From Novipirellula galeiformis (GTDB taxonomy: Bacteria; Planctomycetota; Planctomycetia; Pirellulales; Pirellulaceae), in the NCBI RefSeq assembly GCF_007860095.1, contig NZ_SJPT01000001.1, positions 1,130,212-1,194,211 of the forward strand: a stretch of 64,000 nt of DNA, given 5' to 3'. The notes below the pieces were generated by a model. It made no database searches. It saw nothing but the letters and a program-made list of their open reading frames with translations, and was not told the origin of the DNA. The stretch's first letter is position 1. Every line of letters starts with the position of its first letter. Shown one piece after another: positions 62,587 through 64,000 of the stretch. The translations under genes were made by a program, and so were the position numbers.

Positions 62587-63873
62587 TTAGAACTTGAAGT
62601 GAGCACTCGCGGTCAAACCGGTGATGAAGATGTCGTCATCCATTTGAATATTGCGGCCGAGATTGGGGGTCACTACTTGGTTGAGTTGATCTGCTGCCGA
62701 TGCCAATCCGGCGATGTACCACAGTTCGGCTCCGGCTCGTAGCGTTAGCATCTCGCCAAGTTGGTAGCGGTACCCGCCCCCGATTTCGAAGACGCCCGCA
62801 AGTTCGGTCTCTTCGTCGATGTTGGCAACGACCGTCGTGCCGGCGTTGAACAAACGTGTGTCGGATTCGGCAAAGTTCAAGTACCCGCCGGCACGACCAC
62901 GGAAGTCGACATAGCCGTTGCAGGACACTGGGAACAGCAGGTCCATGCCAATCTGAGCACCGAACATCGAGTTTTCGACATCGCTACGCAACAAGCCGCG
63001 GTCGCCACTGGCGATTAGGCTGTTGTAGTTATACAGCTCATCGTAGTCGATGTAACGAGCTCCGAAGAGGATCTTGGCAACTTCCCAACCGACTAGGATC
63101 TTGTTGGCTTCGATGCTCCAATACTCGGCGTTGTAATCTTGAGATTGGAATACCGCGTCGTTGAACGTGCTTAGATCGCCAGCAGCGACAGGGATTCCCG
63201 GCACTAATACTGAATCGATTCCACCGAGACCATTGGTCAAACTAGCGTTCATGTCCCACTCTAAAGGTGCCACAATGGTGGCTTCCCAGCCGTGAACGCA
63301 ATCGGGAACCGTCCCCACGGTAAAGCGTGGAGCGAACTCGAAGTCGAATTCATCGAGCGAAAAGTGTTGGCTGTAACTGAAACGGTCGCTTGCATCGAGA
63401 TCCATGTACAAGGCTTCGCCGACGACATACCAGTAGGGTTCGCACGCGACCCCGCAACCCAGGTAGTCGCCGTTCAGACTCATCGCGGAGTAGCCGCCGT
63501 AGCTCGACCCACACGCTCCACTACCACACGCTCCACTGCCGCAGGCTCCGCCACAGTTGGTGACGCCCGAGTAACAGCCGGTTTGTGCCACCGAGCCTTG
63601 TGCTAAGGACTCTGGTAGATTGCCAACCGTCGAAACTTGACCGCTCGTTCCGCCGAGAGTTTCATACCCCGAGGCGTTGACGACACGGAATTGTTGGTTG
63701 CCGTGCATCACCGACTTGGGTGTCGAAGCGGTCGGTGACCCGAAGACGCCGAGGGAGCCCGGGTCCGCATTCGCGTCAGCAACGGTTAGCGTGCTGGCGA
63801 GGAGTCCGCACATGGCAATGGTGCGAGCGGCAGTGCGGCGGAAGTGTTTTAGCATCGAATGGATCTTCATCAT
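62587..63873 (-). CDS. BBP7-type outer-membrane beta-barrel protein
   Basis: 428 residues from the ATG at 63873 (a second ATG follows immediately; a TTG precedes). Signal peptide with hydrophobic core MCGLLASTLTV and cleavage near ANADPG. A Gly/Cys-rich segment (NCGGACGSGACGSGACGSS, about residues 108-126) lies before the barrel, which contains YWYVVGEALYMDLDASDRFS, EWDMNASLTNGLGG, SQDYNAEYWSIEANKI, FGARYIDYDELYNY, NSMFGAQIGMDLLFPV and a final HFKF with C-terminal Phe. This pattern is the planctomycete BBP7 family, function unknown. Confidence 0.88.
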   Translation of the reverse strand: MMKIHSMLKHFRRTAARTIAMCGLLASTLTVADANADPGSLGVFGSPTASTPKSVMHGNQQFRVVNASGYETLGGTSGQVSTVGNLPESLAQGSVAQTGCYSGVTNCGGACGSGACGSGACGSSYGGYSAMSLNGDYLGCGVACEPYWYVVGEALYMDLDASDRFSYSQHFSLDEFDFEFAPRFTVGTVPDCVHGWEATIVAPLEWDMNASLTNGLGGIDSVLVPGIPVAAGDLSTFNDAVFQSQDYNAEYWSIEANKILVGWEVAKILFGARYIDYDELYNYNSLIASGDRGLLRSDVENSMFGAQIGMDLLFPVSCNGYVDFRGRAGGYLNFAESDTRLFNAGTTVVANIDEETELAGVFEIGGGYRYQLGEMLTLRAGAELWYIAGLASAADQLNQVVTPNLGRNIQMDDDIFITGLTASAHFKF

Positions 63874-64000
63874 CAAACCTCGTTGACTCTCAGTGCGTTT
63901 GGATGCACCGCTTGGTATTGACCGCTTGGATGGACGGGGAAGGGATGTGCTTCGTGAACTAGCGAATTGTCAGTTCATCACGCACGGGTATTAAGCAGGT

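Overview
The window looks like a chromosomal segment of a planctomycete close to Rhodopirellula (Pirellulaceae). The evidence is a giant surface protein with the planctomycete N-terminal LEPR-XLL-type motif (here LEQRQLLAV), BBP2- and BBP7-type outer-membrane barrels, a DUF4416 protein, a three-subunit transhydrogenase, a long-form membrane pyrophosphatase, sparse operons, weak Shine-Dalgarno sites and many short direct repeats between genes. No phage, integrase, transposase, CRISPR array or toxin-antitoxin module was recognised, and the gene content is mostly housekeeping and cell-envelope.

Layout. 1-5 kb: end of an ABC permease, the pntAA-pntAB-pntB operon and a THI5/NMT1-like binding lipoprotein, with two large palindromes. 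5-11 kb: a kinase-like protein with a degenerate N-lobe, a sugar-binding lipoprotein whose two lobes are in swapped order, a YjfB-like small protein, sulfite reductase and folD. 11.2-22.7 kb (minus strand): a probable transcription unit of a BBP2-type porin, a 3219-residue repeat protein ending in a matrixin-like HExxHxxGxxH site, and a 28-codon signal-peptide ORF. 22.8-28.5 kb: AMP-forming ligase, class II aldolase, YjhG/YagF-type dehydratase, YugP-like zinc peptidase. 28.9-35.5 kb: CdsA-like enzyme overlapping TatD, MazG-like hydrolase, a membrane protein, a CrtI-like oxidoreductase, DUF4416 and an aminotransferase. 36.8-43.4 kb: Sua5/TsaC, an AAA ATPase, a RegB/RegA-like redox two-component pair, a UVR-motif protein and ArfB. 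43.5-50.4 kb: a PQQ-repeat protein, ApbE, tRNA-Ser(GCT) and tRNA-Lys(TTT) each followed by a terminator, truncated hemoglobin, DJ-1/PfpI protein, P-II and AmtB. 51.3-63.9 kb: ProRS, FlgE, FlgD, membrane pyrophosphatase, a DapA-family lyase, a glycine-zipper protein, NrdR, a GYF/zinc-ribbon protein and a BBP7-type barrel.

How genes fit together. PntAB, the pyrophosphatase and RegB/RegA point to energy and redox control. AmtB, P-II and a possible sigma-54 promoter form an ammonium-uptake unit. FlgD, FlgE and the YjfB-like protein indicate flagellar motility. The porin, giant adhesin-like protein, BBP7 barrel and glycine-zipper protein are envelope or surface components.

Most interesting points: the lobe-swapped binding protein (6235-7314), the giant surface protein with five near-identical 276-bp repeats, the P-II protein with Phe at the uridylylation position, the RegB-like kinase keeping both the quinone motif and the redox cysteine, the probable pseudokinase, and the extra domain in the pyrophosphatase. 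I did not find a convincing wholly new multi-gene system. All family calls are by reading motifs; no database search was possible.
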